A model generated the notes under the pieces. That model did no database searches and was not told where the DNA came from. It saw nothing but the letters and a program-made list of their open reading frames with translations. 64,000 bases of DNA from Erysipelotrichaceae bacterium (GTDB lineage: Bacteria > Bacillota_I > Bacilli_A > Erysipelotrichales > Erysipelotrichaceae), in NCBI GenBank assembly GCA_031272515.1, contig JAISTR010000036.1:30553-94552 (forward strand), written 5' to 3'. Of this stretch, positions 1 through 7,892 are shown one piece after another. Positions within the stretch are counted from its first letter, which is position 1. Each line of letters opens with the position of its first letter. A program made the translations under genes and the position numbers.

Positions 1-2
1 AC

Positions 3-872
3 ATCGCCCTGGAAATCTCCGCCTTTCAGCTGGTGGCAACACCATCGCTTAGCCCCAAGGTATCACTGATTACTAACCTGACCCCTGATCATCTGGACTA
101 CTTTGACTCGCTGGATGCTTATTACCAAGCCAAAAACCTGGTGTACCGCAATCAAAAAGGCGATGACTGGTTTCTCTATAATATCGATGACAGAAATGTT
201 GTGGAAACGGTTTTTGATTTGCCCTGCAAAGCCGTAAGTGTGTCCCTTTTAGAAGAGGCGGACCTTTGTGGCAAAGATAATGAGGTCACCTTGTTCGGGG
301 AGTTTCTCTTTGATGCTTCCAGGCTGCAGATTGTCGGCCTGCACAACCGCTTCAATGCGATGTGTGCGGCGGCGATGGCCGTCAAAATGGGGGTTGCCTT
401 GGATGATATCCGCGAAGTGTTGTACAGCTTTGCCGGGGTGGAGCACCGCATAGAGTTTGTAGCTAAGCTTGACGGCGTGAAATACTACAACGATTCCAAG
501 GGCACCAACGTCGACTCCACGATCACGGCCCTGAAGGCTTTTGATAAGCCGGTGCTGCTTTTGGCGGGCGGCTATGACAAGAAGACCGGCTTTGATGAGC
601 TGTTTGATTATCGAGATAAAATCAAGAAACTCTATGTGTTCGGGGATACCAAAGCACAGCTGGCAGAGCTGAAAGCGGATGCTGTAATCTGCCAGGATAT
701 GAAAGAGGCGCTGACAAGAGCGGCCAGGGATGCAAAGAGCGGTGATGTGGTCCTGTTGTCACCGGCCTGTGCCAGCTATGACCAGTTTAAAAACTACGAA
801 GAGCGCGGCCGCCTCTTCAAGCAATATGTCAATGATTTAAAAAGAGGGCAGGATGATGGCCTTTCGCATTGA
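3..872 (+). CDS. murD: UDP-N-acetylmuramoylalanine--D-glutamate ligase, C-terminal part (5' end outside window)
   Basis: Adds D-glutamate to UDP-MurNAc-L-alanine in the cytoplasm, a step of peptidoglycan precursor synthesis. The reading frame is open from base 3, upstream of the first ATG at 33, and begins with ALEISAFQL, which matches the Mur ligase core (family usual ELSSFQL). It continues with NLTPDHLDYF (metal and substrate-binding His), the GVEHRIEF and YNDSKGTN motifs of the ADP-binding region and the SPACASYDQF C-terminal domain motif. About 290 residues of a usual 450 are present, so the N-terminal UDP-binding domain lies before the window. The 3' end overlaps recJ by 20 bases. murG, murB and ftsQ occur 23 kb downstream, so the division/cell-wall cluster is split in this genome. 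Confidence 0.95.
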   Translation: MALEISAFQLVATPSLSPKVSLITNLTPDHLDYFDSLDAYYQAKNLVYRNQKGDDWFLYNIDDRNVVETVFDLPCKAVSVSLLEEADLCGKDNEVTLFGEFLFDASRLQIVGLHNRFNAMCAAAMAVKMGVALDDIREVLYSFAGVEHRIEFVAKLDGVKYYNDSKGTNVDSTITALKAFDKPVLLLAGGYDKKTGFDELFDYRDKIKKLYVFGDTKAQLAELKADAVICQDMKEALTRAARDAKSGDVVLLSPACASYDQFKNYEERGRLFKQYVNDLKRGQDDGLSH

Positions 873-2406
873 CCCGCTTTGCGAGCGTTTGATTCTGGCA
901 AATCAGCTAAATGAAGCGCAGAAGCGCGAGGTTTTGGCACCTCTGGATGAAACCCCGTTACCGGACTCTGATTCTTTAAAGAACCTTTGTGCCCGGCTTT
1001 TAAAGGCAAAAGAGCAGGGTGAAAAGATCATGGTGGCAGGGGACTATGATACCGATGGCATCTGTGCGACCGCGATGCTGGTGCATCTTTTGAAGCAGCT
1101 TGAAATCGAGTGCGGTTTCTATATACCCGACCGCCAGAAGGAAGGCTATGGTCTTAGTGAAAAGACGGTACAGCTGGTATGCGAGCGCGGCTATCCCCTG
1201 ATTGTCTGCGTCGACAACGGCAGCAGTGCCTTTGGGGCTTTGGCTCTGGCGGAAAGCTTGGGGATGGAAGTCTGGGTGATTGACCACCATCAGCTGGTGC
1301 CTAATCAAACCCCCAAAAACCTCCTTCATCCCAGTCAGCTGCCGGCGCGCTACGGGCATTTGTGCGGCGGCGGTCTGGTGAGCCTGGTAGTGCGAGCCTT
1401 GCGGCAAGGGATGGACCCGTTAGAGAGCGTTTTGGCCATGACGGCAACCCTGGGGGATATGATGGAGGTGTTTGGCGAGAACCGCTGGCTGATTCAGGAA
1501 GGACTGCGGGTACTCAATGACCAGGGCTTTTTGCCCATTGGCATCTTATTGGCGGGCAGTCAGAAACCCTACAATGATACCGACATCACCTTTTCGGTGG
1601 TGCCCAAGCTCAATTCAGTCGGTAGGCTGGGCCAGATCGATGTCAACTCCGTGGTCCGCTATCTCCTGGATGAGGATGTCGTAAGCATCCAAAGCCACGC
1701 CAAGATACTGGAGTCGCTCAACCTCAAGCGCCGCTTTCTTACAGCTGGCATCGACTGGTCGGCGGTGGTGGAAACCGGGGATTTTGTGGTGCTGGTGAAT
1801 GCGGAACTACCAGAGGGCTTAAGCGGCATTGCCGCCAATCAGCTTTTAAACAAATACAAAAAACCAAGCCTGGTGCTGGCGGGCAGCCAGCAGGGCTACA
1901 AGGGCTCCGGGCGGGCACTACCATCGCAGGATTTGCATGCGGCCCTGAAACAATGCCAGGACCAGTTTTTGAATTTTGGCGGACACGCCCTGGCCTGCGG
2001 CTTTGAGCTGGCGGCTGCGCAGCTGCCAGCATTTATAGGGCAGCTCTCCACTTTAAAGATTCCATCCGCAAGCCAGCCGGACTATGATGAAATTCTGACG
2101 ATTGATTCAAACCAGCTGCAGCTGGCATCGGTGCAGGCGCTTGATCTGCTGCGTCCCTTTGGCACCGGTTTTGTCAACTATCCCTTTACGATAAAAAACC
2201 TGAAGGTAAAAAGCCTCAGGGTACTCAAGGAGCGCCATTTGAAATGGGAGTTTAGCGATGGCAGCGAAGCGATCTGCTTTGGCGGGGTCAGCCATTATCA
2301 AAGCTATATCAAACAAAACACCGTGACCCTCAAGGGCCGGCTTTCGCTTTCCACTTACCGGGGGATTCAGCGGATTGTATTACAGGTGGAGGAAACGGAT
2401 TTATAG
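853..2406 (+). CDS. recJ: RecJ-like single-stranded-DNA exonuclease (DHH/DHHA1 phosphoesterase)
   Basis: A 517-residue DHH-family protein, most like RecJ, the 5'-3' single-strand exonuclease of recombination and mismatch repair. Motif I is VAGDYDTDG (about residue 57), motif II is CVDNGSSA and motif III is VIDHHQ (DHH, about 140). A DHHA1 domain with NFGGHALACGFEL follows near 380, and a C-terminal OB-like segment closes the protein. It is slightly short for RecJ (550-800 residues). The start ATG at 853 follows a GAGGGCAGG ribosome site and lies inside the end of murD, implying translational coupling. A cell-wall ligase followed by RecJ is an unusual pairing. A nano-RNase (NrnA) role is less likely because that family is about 320 residues. 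Confidence 0.88.
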   Translation: MMAFRIDPLCERLILANQLNEAQKREVLAPLDETPLPDSDSLKNLCARLLKAKEQGEKIMVAGDYDTDGICATAMLVHLLKQLEIECGFYIPDRQKEGYGLSEKTVQLVCERGYPLIVCVDNGSSAFGALALAESLGMEVWVIDHHQLVPNQTPKNLLHPSQLPARYGHLCGGGLVSLVVRALRQGMDPLESVLAMTATLGDMMEVFGENRWLIQEGLRVLNDQGFLPIGILLAGSQKPYNDTDITFSVVPKLNSVGRLGQIDVNSVVRYLLDEDVVSIQSHAKILESLNLKRRFLTAGIDWSAVVETGDFVVLVNAELPEGLSGIAANQLLNKYKKPSLVLAGSQQGYKGSGRALPSQDLHAALKQCQDQFLNFGGHALACGFELAAAQLPAFIGQLSTLKIPSASQPDYDEILTIDSNQLQLASVQALDLLRPFGTGFVNYPFTIKNLKVKSLRVLKERHLKWEFSDGSEAICFGGVSHYQSYIKQNTVTLKGRLSLSTYRGIQRIVLQVEETDL

Positions 2407-2416
2407 TTAATTTGTT

Positions 2417-3547
2417 TTAATTCAAAGTGCTGGTGAGTTCCTGCTGGCGCTTTTTTTCATATTCGCGCAGGGCTTCCAACAATTCGCGGCCCTGCTCCAA
2501 TGGGTCGGACTGTTCACTCTCAAAGGCAGAGAAGGTGTAGGAGCTGGGATAGAGGCAGGGCTTCTGGCTGCGCTTAAAGCCGCCGCTGATGCCAATCATC
2601 CAGTTCCGGCTTGCAAGCTGGAGGTGCAGGGTGCGGAAGCGGCAGACGTAGAAATCCTCCTCTTCCTCTTCAATCTTGCCCACCAGCTCGATTTGTTCGG
2701 CCGGTCTTGAAAGCTCCGTCGGATAGCTGAGCCAGTGCTGCAGGTTGCAAAGGGCGATGTAGTCCTGTTTTAAAAATTTTGAAGAGACCAGATGCAGGCA
2801 GCCGATTTTATCCAAAGCCTTTAGAAAGATCATGGCAAACTCCGGCCGGGCCGCAAGGTGGTCCAAAGCGGTTTGGTCAATGGAAATATCATGGGCCAAA
2901 AGCGCCGGGAACACGAAGAAGTTCAAACGGTCCAGATCAAAGCGGACCAGTTTCAAAAGGATTGCCTCGATTTCTTTGCTGTAGAAGGTCAAGGCCAAAT
3001 CGCTCAGGATGCCCAGGGTATAGACGGTGTCCTCATCGAGGTCGGCCTCATGCTTGACACGCTTCATGATCCGCTTCAGGCGGCCTTCGACCAGCTCGCT
3101 GGCTTTATTGGTAAGGACAGACGTCCACATGCATTGGTAGTCCACTCCTTGCAGTAACACCAGCATCAGCTCATCGGCCAGCGGGCTTTCCAGCTCATTG
3201 GCCAATTGAAGGAAAACCGGCTGGATCATTTCGTATTTCTCTTCAAACATCATAAAGCTGGAGAGGTCACCGATGGTATCCAGATATTCATAGTTCAAAA
3301 GCAAGAGCTTGTTGAACAGGGCGATGTTGGCGAAGTAGTTGCTGCCATAGAGGTAATAAAGAAAACAGGGGAACAGCTCATCTTTGATCAGCTCATGATA
3401 CTCATCCGCCAAGGCTAAAAAAAGATCCAGGTCTTTCTGATTTTGAAAAATCTCATCCCAGTTGTTCTTGATGACCAGTGCTTCGATCTCTTCACTGTGC
3501 TGAGCCTCTACCACTTGCGAGAACCAGCTACGTAAAAATTGTTCCAT
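2417..3547 (-). CDS. Conserved hypothetical protein, 376 aa, helical, acidic
   Basis: I do not recognise this family. The protein is soluble, without signal peptide or membrane segment, rich in Leu, Glu and Phe, and predicted by eye to be mostly alpha-helical (EEKYEMIQPVFLQLANELE, ALDKIGCLHLVSSKFLK), which would suit a helical-repeat or scaffold fold. The start ATG at 3547 is preceded by GAGGG seven bases upstream, and a good promoter lies 24-52 bases upstream. It faces recJ tail to tail with only 10 bases between stop codons and no clear terminator. Its last 20 residues are charged (EYEKKRQQELTS). No function can be assigned. Confidence 0.75.
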   Translation of the reverse strand: MEQFLRSWFSQVVEAQHSEEIEALVIKNNWDEIFQNQKDLDLFLALADEYHELIKDELFPCFLYYLYGSNYFANIALFNKLLLLNYEYLDTIGDLSSFMMFEEKYEMIQPVFLQLANELESPLADELMLVLLQGVDYQCMWTSVLTNKASELVEGRLKRIMKRVKHEADLDEDTVYTLGILSDLALTFYSKEIEAILLKLVRFDLDRLNFFVFPALLAHDISIDQTALDHLAARPEFAMIFLKALDKIGCLHLVSSKFLKQDYIALCNLQHWLSYPTELSRPAEQIELVGKIEEEEEDFYVCRFRTLHLQLASRNWMIGISGGFKRSQKPCLYPSSYTFSAFESEQSDPLEQGRELLEALREYEKKRQQELTSTLN

Positions 3548-3570
3548 CTCTTTTCCCTCTTGTTACCGAT

Positions 3571-3599
3571 ATTTTAACAAGCCCTTCTATCCGGTTCAA
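3571..3599 (-). promoter_or_regulatory. Promoter of the 2417-3547 gene
   Basis: On the minus strand TTGAAC (3599-3594) and TAAAAT (3576-3571) are separated by 17 bases, a good sigma-A spacing, with the start codon 24 bases beyond the -10 box. Confidence 0.6.
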
Positions 3600-3732
3600 T
3601 AGCAAAAGCGCAACTGGAAAAAATTACAAATTTCTTAAAAGATGCCAAATGTGAAGATTTTTATAGGAAACAAACCGGTTTTTGGTCAACTCTTCACATA
3701 TCTTTCAGTGGCATTTCCGGTCGGTTTTAGAG

Positions 3733-3738
3733 TAGAAT
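3733..3738 (+). promoter_or_regulatory. Probable -10 box for fba
   Basis: TAGAAT lies 26 bases before the fba start and is followed by an AAGGAA ribosome site at 3750-3755. No convincing -35 is seen at the expected distance. The rest of the 3600-3732 spacer is AT-rich and shows nothing else I can name. Confidence 0.4.
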
Positions 3739-3763
3739 AAAAGGGAAGAAAGGAACCAGATAT

Positions 3764-4705
3764 ATGCCATTAGTCAATTCAATTGAAATGTTCAAACGCG
3801 CCTACGAAGAAGGGTATGCGATTGGCGCCTTCAACGTCAACAACATGGAGATCGTCCAGGGAATCACGGAGGCTGCCAAGGAGCTCAACTCACCAGTCAT
3901 CCTGCAGGTTTCCAGCGGTGCCCGCAAGTATGCCAAACACGTCTATTTGGTGAAGCTGGTGGAGGCCGCCTTAGCGGATACCGGCTTGCCGATTGTCTTG
4001 CACCTCGACCATGGTGACAGCTTCGAGTTATGCAAATCCTGCATCGACGGCGGCTTTACCTCCGTCATGATCGACGGCTCGCATTTGTCCTATGAAGACA
4101 ATATCAAGCTGACCAAGCAGGTCGTTGAGTACGCCCATGCCCATTCCCCCTACATCACGGTGGAAGGTGAGCTGGGCCGCTTGGAAGGGGTGGAGGATGA
4201 TGTCAAGGTCAGTGCCGAAGACGCTTCCTACACCAACCCCAGCCAGGTACAGGATTTCGTCAACCGCACCGGTGTGGACTCACTGGCCATTGCCATCGGC
4301 ACCAGCCATGGCGCCTACAAGTTCAAACCCGGCCAAAAACCGCAGCTGCGCTTCGACATTTTGGAAGAGGTGGAGAAACTGTTACCGGGCTTTCCGATCG
4401 TATTGCACGGCGCTTCCTCGGTTTTGCAGGAATACGTCCAAATCGTCAACGAGTTTGGCGGCAAGATGCCCGGAGCCATCGGGATTCCGGAGGATATGTT
4501 GCGGCAGGCGGCGAAAATGGCCGTGTGCAAGATCAACATCGACTCCGACCTGCGCCTGGGGATGACCGCTGCCATCCGCAAGCACTTCGTCGAGCATCCC
4601 GATCACTTTGATCCCCGTCAGTACCTCGGGGATGGCCGCGACTACGTCCGTGACGTCGTCCGCCACAAGATTAAAACCGTGCTGGGTTCAGAAAACAAAA
4701 TCTGA
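3764..4705 (+). CDS. fba: Fructose-bisphosphate aldolase, class II
   Basis: Cleaves fructose-1,6-bisphosphate to dihydroxyacetone phosphate and glyceraldehyde-3-phosphate in glycolysis, using zinc. The 313-residue TIM barrel has GAFNVNNME near residue 21, the HLDHG metal/catalytic motif at 80-84 (Asp82 as proton donor, His83 as zinc ligand), VEGELGRLEG near 133, SHGAYKF near 180, VLHGASS near 208 and KINIDSD near 255, which is the phosphate-binding NIDTD-type motif. Length and motif order are normal for the class. It is a single gene with its own leader and terminator. Tagatose-bisphosphate aldolase belongs to the same family and cannot be fully excluded, but glycolytic Fba is the simplest call. 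Confidence 0.93.
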   Translation: MPLVNSIEMFKRAYEEGYAIGAFNVNNMEIVQGITEAAKELNSPVILQVSSGARKYAKHVYLVKLVEAALADTGLPIVLHLDHGDSFELCKSCIDGGFTSVMIDGSHLSYEDNIKLTKQVVEYAHAHSPYITVEGELGRLEGVEDDVKVSAEDASYTNPSQVQDFVNRTGVDSLAIAIGTSHGAYKFKPGQKPQLRFDILEEVEKLLPGFPIVLHGASSVLQEYVQIVNEFGGKMPGAIGIPEDMLRQAAKMAVCKINIDSDLRLGMTAAIRKHFVEHPDHFDPRQYLGDGRDYVRDVVRHKIKTVLGSENKI

Positions 4706-4729
4706 ATTCACCAGAAAAAGTCAAGTCAA

Positions 4730-4757
4730 AAGAGAGGGCTTCGGCCCTTCTCTTTTT
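4730..4757 (+). terminator. Intrinsic terminator of fba
   Basis: AAGAGAGGGC and GCCCTTCTCTT flank a short TTCG-type loop, and five T follow. The T run almost touches the apt -35 box. Confidence 0.85.
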
Positions 4758-4759
4758 GG

Positions 4760-4787
4760 TTGCTTTTTCATTTCAATACGTTATAAT
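4760..4787 (+). promoter_or_regulatory. Promoter of apt
   Basis: TTGCTT (4760-4765), a 16-base spacer and a perfect TATAAT (4782-4787), 29 bases before the apt start. A CAGGAGG ribosome site follows. Confidence 0.7.
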
Positions 4788-4816
4788 GAGATAGTCATTG
4801 AACCAGGAGGCAGTTT

Positions 4817-5329
4817 ATGGACTTAAAAAAATACATTGCAGACATACCGGATTTTCCCATCAAAGGCATTCTTTTCCGTGATATTACACCCTTGATGGCT
4901 GACGGCGAGGCGTTCAAAGCTGCCTGTAACCGCATCATTGAATTTGCGAAGGAAATCAAGGCTGACGTGATTGTCGGCCCGGAAAGCCGCGGTTTCATCT
5001 TCGGCTGCCCGGTGTCCTATGCTTTGGGAATCGGCTTTGTGCCGGTGCGCAAGCCGGGCAAGCTGCCGCGGGAAACTGTCAGCTATAAATACAATCTGGA
5101 ATACGGTTCAAACGAATTGCACATTCATGCTGACGGCATCGTACCGGGACAGCGCGTGCTGGTTGTGGATGACCTGCTGGCGACCGGCGGTACCGTGGTC
5201 GCCACCAATAAGCTGGTGGAACAGCTGGGCGGGATTGTCGCCGGCTGTGCCTTCCTGATTGAACTTGCGGACCTGCACGGCCGCGATGTGCTCAACGATT
5301 ACAACGTTTTCACAATTATGACCTACTGA
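4817..5329 (+). CDS. apt: Adenine phosphoribosyltransferase
   Basis: Purine salvage enzyme that makes AMP from adenine and PRPP. The 170-residue length is standard. [14 protein letters not shown] near residue 13 is the family N-terminal motif, [10 protein letters not shown] near 54 forms the adenine site, and [13 protein letters not shown] at 114-126 is the PRPP-binding loop with its two acidic residues. The ATG at 4817 follows AGGAGG at good spacing. apt directly upstream of rel is a common arrangement in Firmicutes, so salvage and stringent response sit side by side, although a terminator separates them here. Confidence 0.96.
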   Translation: MDLKKYIADIPDFPIKGILFRDITPLMADGEAFKAACNRIIEFAKEIKADVIVGPESRGFIFGCPVSYALGIGFVPVRKPGKLPRETVSYKYNLEYGSNELHIHADGIVPGQRVLVVDDLLATGGTVVATNKLVEQLGGIVAGCAFLIELADLHGRDVLNDYNVFTIMTY

Positions 5330-5353
5330 ACCGAGGTTTCGCTCGGTTTTTTT
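5329..5353 (+). terminator. Intrinsic terminator of apt
   Basis: AACCGAG, loop GTTTCG, CTCGGTT, then a run of T. It overlaps the apt stop codon and lies only 22 bases before rel, so it probably attenuates rather than fully isolates rel. Confidence 0.8.
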
Positions 5354-5374
5354 AAAACCAGGAAAGGAGGCGCC

Positions 5375-7585
5375 ATGGCCCAGAAAAATGTCAATAAAAC
5401 CTTCGGGGATTTGATGCGGGAAGTCAAGCAGTACATCCATGCGCCCAAAAACCTTTCCCTGATTGAAAAGGCGTACAAATATGCGTTTGCCAAACACGAG
5501 GGGCAGACCCGCCGCAATGGGGATCCCTACATCACCCATACCGTGCAGGTCGCCTATATCCTGGCTACCCTGCGGGTGGGTCCCAAGACCATCGCTGCCG
5601 GGCTTTTGCACGATGTGATTGAAGACTGCGGCGTGACCCCCAAGGAATTTGTGGAGCATTTTGACGAGGAGATTTACACGCTGGTGGACTCCGTCACCAA
5701 AATCGGCAACCTGCAGTTCACCGATGAGAAGGAATACCAGGCTGCCAACCACCGCAAGATCCTGATTGCCATGGCCAGGGACATAAGGGTGATTTTAATC
5801 AAGCTGGTGGACCGTCTCCATAACATGCGCACCCTGCAGTATATGCCCCATGAGAAGCAGCTGCGGATTTCACAGGAGACCCTGGATGTTTATGCACCGA
5901 TCGCCCACCGTTTGGGGATCAGCGAAATCAAGAACGAACTGGAAGACCTGTGCTTCTTTTTCCTGATGCCTGAGAAATATCATGAAGTCGCCAAGATGGT
6001 CGAGGTCCGCAAAGCGGAGCGCGACCAGCATGTCGAAACCATGATCCAGCAGATTCAAGAACTTTTAGCGCCGCTCCAGTTTGATTTGACAATCTTCGGG
6101 CGCTCCAAGCACCTCTATTCCATCTACCGCAAGATGACCACCAAGAACAAGCGCTTCGATGAAATCCTCGACCTGCTGGCCATCCGCATCATCATCGATA
6201 CCAAAGACAAGGAGGCGAAGACGGCCAAGCTGGACTGCTATGAGGTCCTGGGTTATATCCACCAGGAATATTTCCCGATTCAGGGCCGGCTGAAGGACTA
6301 CATCGCCACCCCAAAGATGAACATGTACCAGTCTTTGCACACCACCGTAGTCGGGGTGGAAGGGCAGATCTTCGAGGTGCAGATCCGTACGAAATTCATG
6401 GATGACATCGCCGAGCAGGGGGTTGCCGCCCACTGGCGCTACAAGGAAGGCACCCGCTACAATGCCGCCCGGGAGCAGAAGGAAATCGAGGAGAAGCTCT
6501 CCTGGTTTCGCGATATCTTTGCGATCTCCGAGGATATGGACAATGCCGAAGGCTTTATGGACGCGATGCAGCGCGACCTCTTTGAGGCTAATGTCTATGT
6601 GATGTCGCCCAAGGGCCGGGTCATCGACTTGCCCAACGGTTCCACACCCATCGACTTTGCCTACCGCATCCACACCGAGGTTGGCAATGCCACCGTCGGT
6701 GCCATTGTCAACAACACCATGGTGCCTTTGAACACGATTCTCAAGACCGGGGATGTCGTGCAGCTGAAAACCGCGAAGAATACCGGTCCCAGCGAGGACT
6801 GGCTGAAGTTTGTCAAGACCTCCCATGCCCGCTCGAAAATCAAGAGCTACCTGGCACGCCGGGAAGCGGAGGACCGCAAGCCCCTGGTCGAGCAGGGGGA
6901 GAAAATCTACAAGGAGGAGATGGGCAAGCGGGAGATTGACCCCGAGCTGATTACCGGCAAGAAGCTGGAGAGTGTCCCGGCGCTGTTTTCCTTCGGCAAT
7001 CTGCCGGACTTCTACTACGCCATCGCCACCAAGACCCTGCCGGTCAATGCGATTGCGGAAAAACTGGGACACAAGAAGGGGATCTTTGAGGACCTCAACC
7101 TGACCCGGCTTTTCAAGAGTCCCCAGCATAAAAACACCACCCCCAAGTCGGTGGTCAAGGTGGCTGGCATCGATTCCATCAAGATTGAACTTGCCGGCTG
7201 CTGCAATCCGGTGTATGGCGACGAGATTGTCGGCTATGTCTCCAAAGGGCAGGGGGTCAAGGTGCACCGCAGCAACTGCCCCAACATCGCCCAGGGCAAG
7301 CGTCTGATTGATTGCGAGTGGACGGAGATGGCGGATGATCAGAAGTTTGAAGCGGTTTTGCATATCGATTCCATCAACCGCAACTATCTTTTAACGGATC
7401 TGGTAACCGTGGTTTCCCAATACAAAGCGGCCTTGAATGCGATTGACTCCCATGTCAATGACGACCGCATCACCGCAACCACGATCATGACCCTGGCTGT
7501 CAGCAATGCCGAACACCTGCGGGTGATTATGGCAAATCTCGCCAAAGTCGACAGTGTGCGGGCGGTCGAACGCATGATTTTGTAA
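5375..7585 (+). CDS. rel: Bifunctional (p)ppGpp synthetase/hydrolase (Rel/RSH)
   Basis: Makes and degrades the alarmone (p)ppGpp during amino-acid starvation. At 736 residues it is a full-length RSH protein. The HD hydrolase domain carries THTVQ (His55), GLLHDVIEDC (about 76-85) and KLVDRLHNM. The synthetase domain carries GRSKHLYSIYRKM near 243. A TGS domain (NGSTPIDFAYRIHTEVG) starts near 405, followed by the zinc-finger/CC region (LAGCCNPVYGDEIVGY, near 608) and a C-terminal ACT domain. Both catalytic domains keep their motifs, so it should be bifunctional. The ribosome site AAAGGAGG lies eight bases before ATG. apt is upstream. Some annotators would call it relA. Confidence 0.96.
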   Translation: MAQKNVNKTFGDLMREVKQYIHAPKNLSLIEKAYKYAFAKHEGQTRRNGDPYITHTVQVAYILATLRVGPKTIAAGLLHDVIEDCGVTPKEFVEHFDEEIYTLVDSVTKIGNLQFTDEKEYQAANHRKILIAMARDIRVILIKLVDRLHNMRTLQYMPHEKQLRISQETLDVYAPIAHRLGISEIKNELEDLCFFFLMPEKYHEVAKMVEVRKAERDQHVETMIQQIQELLAPLQFDLTIFGRSKHLYSIYRKMTTKNKRFDEILDLLAIRIIIDTKDKEAKTAKLDCYEVLGYIHQEYFPIQGRLKDYIATPKMNMYQSLHTTVVGVEGQIFEVQIRTKFMDDIAEQGVAAHWRYKEGTRYNAAREQKEIEEKLSWFRDIFAISEDMDNAEGFMDAMQRDLFEANVYVMSPKGRVIDLPNGSTPIDFAYRIHTEVGNATVGAIVNNTMVPLNTILKTGDVVQLKTAKNTGPSEDWLKFVKTSHARSKIKSYLARREAEDRKPLVEQGEKIYKEEMGKREIDPELITGKKLESVPALFSFGNLPDFYYAIATKTLPVNAIAEKLGHKKGIFEDLNLTRLFKSPQHKNTTPKSVVKVAGIDSIKIELAGCCNPVYGDEIVGYVSKGQGVKVHRSNCPNIAQGKRLIDCEWTEMADDQKFEAVLHIDSINRNYLLTDLVTVVSQYKAALNAIDSHVNDDRITATTIMTLAVSNAEHLRVIMANLAKVDSVRAVERMIL

Positions 7586-7623
7586 GTTTTCACAGAAATT
7601 TCATAATTCGATAAATGTGCAAT

Positions 7624-7658
7624 AATCTGCCTATTTTAACGGGCAGATTTTGTTTTTT
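7624..7658 (+). terminator. Intrinsic terminator of rel
   Basis: AATCTGCC (7624-7631) and GGCAGATT (7642-7649) pair perfectly over eight bases, followed by a T-rich run to 7658. Confidence 0.85.
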
Positions 7659-7703
7659 CATGGGAATCAAGCCGGAATCCAAACGAAAAAGTATGGGGAA
7701 AAA

Positions 7704-7731
7704 TTGACAAAAATTGGGAATTTGGTAGAAT
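7704..7731 (+). promoter_or_regulatory. Promoter of the surface-protein gene
   Basis: Perfect TTGACA (7704-7709), 16-base spacer and TAGAAT (7726-7731). Expected transcription start near 7738, giving a 155-base leader before the ATG at 7893. Confidence 0.8.
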
Positions 7732-7737
7732 AAAGAT

Positions 7738-7892
7738 GTAATTCGTGCATACCCTTGAAACGGGAATCAGCAGTTTATGGTGGGTGAGGGCAAAACCCAT
7801 GAATATAGCTCCCGGGAAAAGGTTTCAATAAAATAACTTTTTAAACGCTTTTTATTGTAAAAAGGTTGACTGAAACCAATGAGGGGGTTTTT
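7738..7892 (+). ncRNA. Structured 5' leader, candidate cis-regulatory RNA
   Basis: The leader has a nested fold: TTGAAAC (7755-7761) with GTTTCAA (7822-7828), GGGA (7762-7765) with TCCC (7810-7813), and TGGGT (7781-7785) with ACCCA (7795-7799) around a purine-rich loop. The same GGTTTCA (7821-7827) can instead pair with TGAAACC (7871-7877), three bases before the GAGGGGG ribosome site (7881-7887). The two helices exclude each other, as in a riboswitch acting on translation. A second hairpin, CTTTTTA/TAAAAAG, lies in the linker. I could not match it to a known riboswitch class: the GEMM, T-box, SAM and lysine signatures are absent. Confidence 0.5.

Noticed and set aside
6065..7363. 432-codon minus-strand frame opposite rel
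   Set aside because: It is the antisense shadow of a strongly conserved rel gene, with no ribosome site or recognisable motif.
7738..7830. c-di-GMP (GEMM-I) riboswitch for the adhesin leader
   Set aside because: GGGCAAA occurs, but the paired GACGCAAAGC element and three-helix layout do not.
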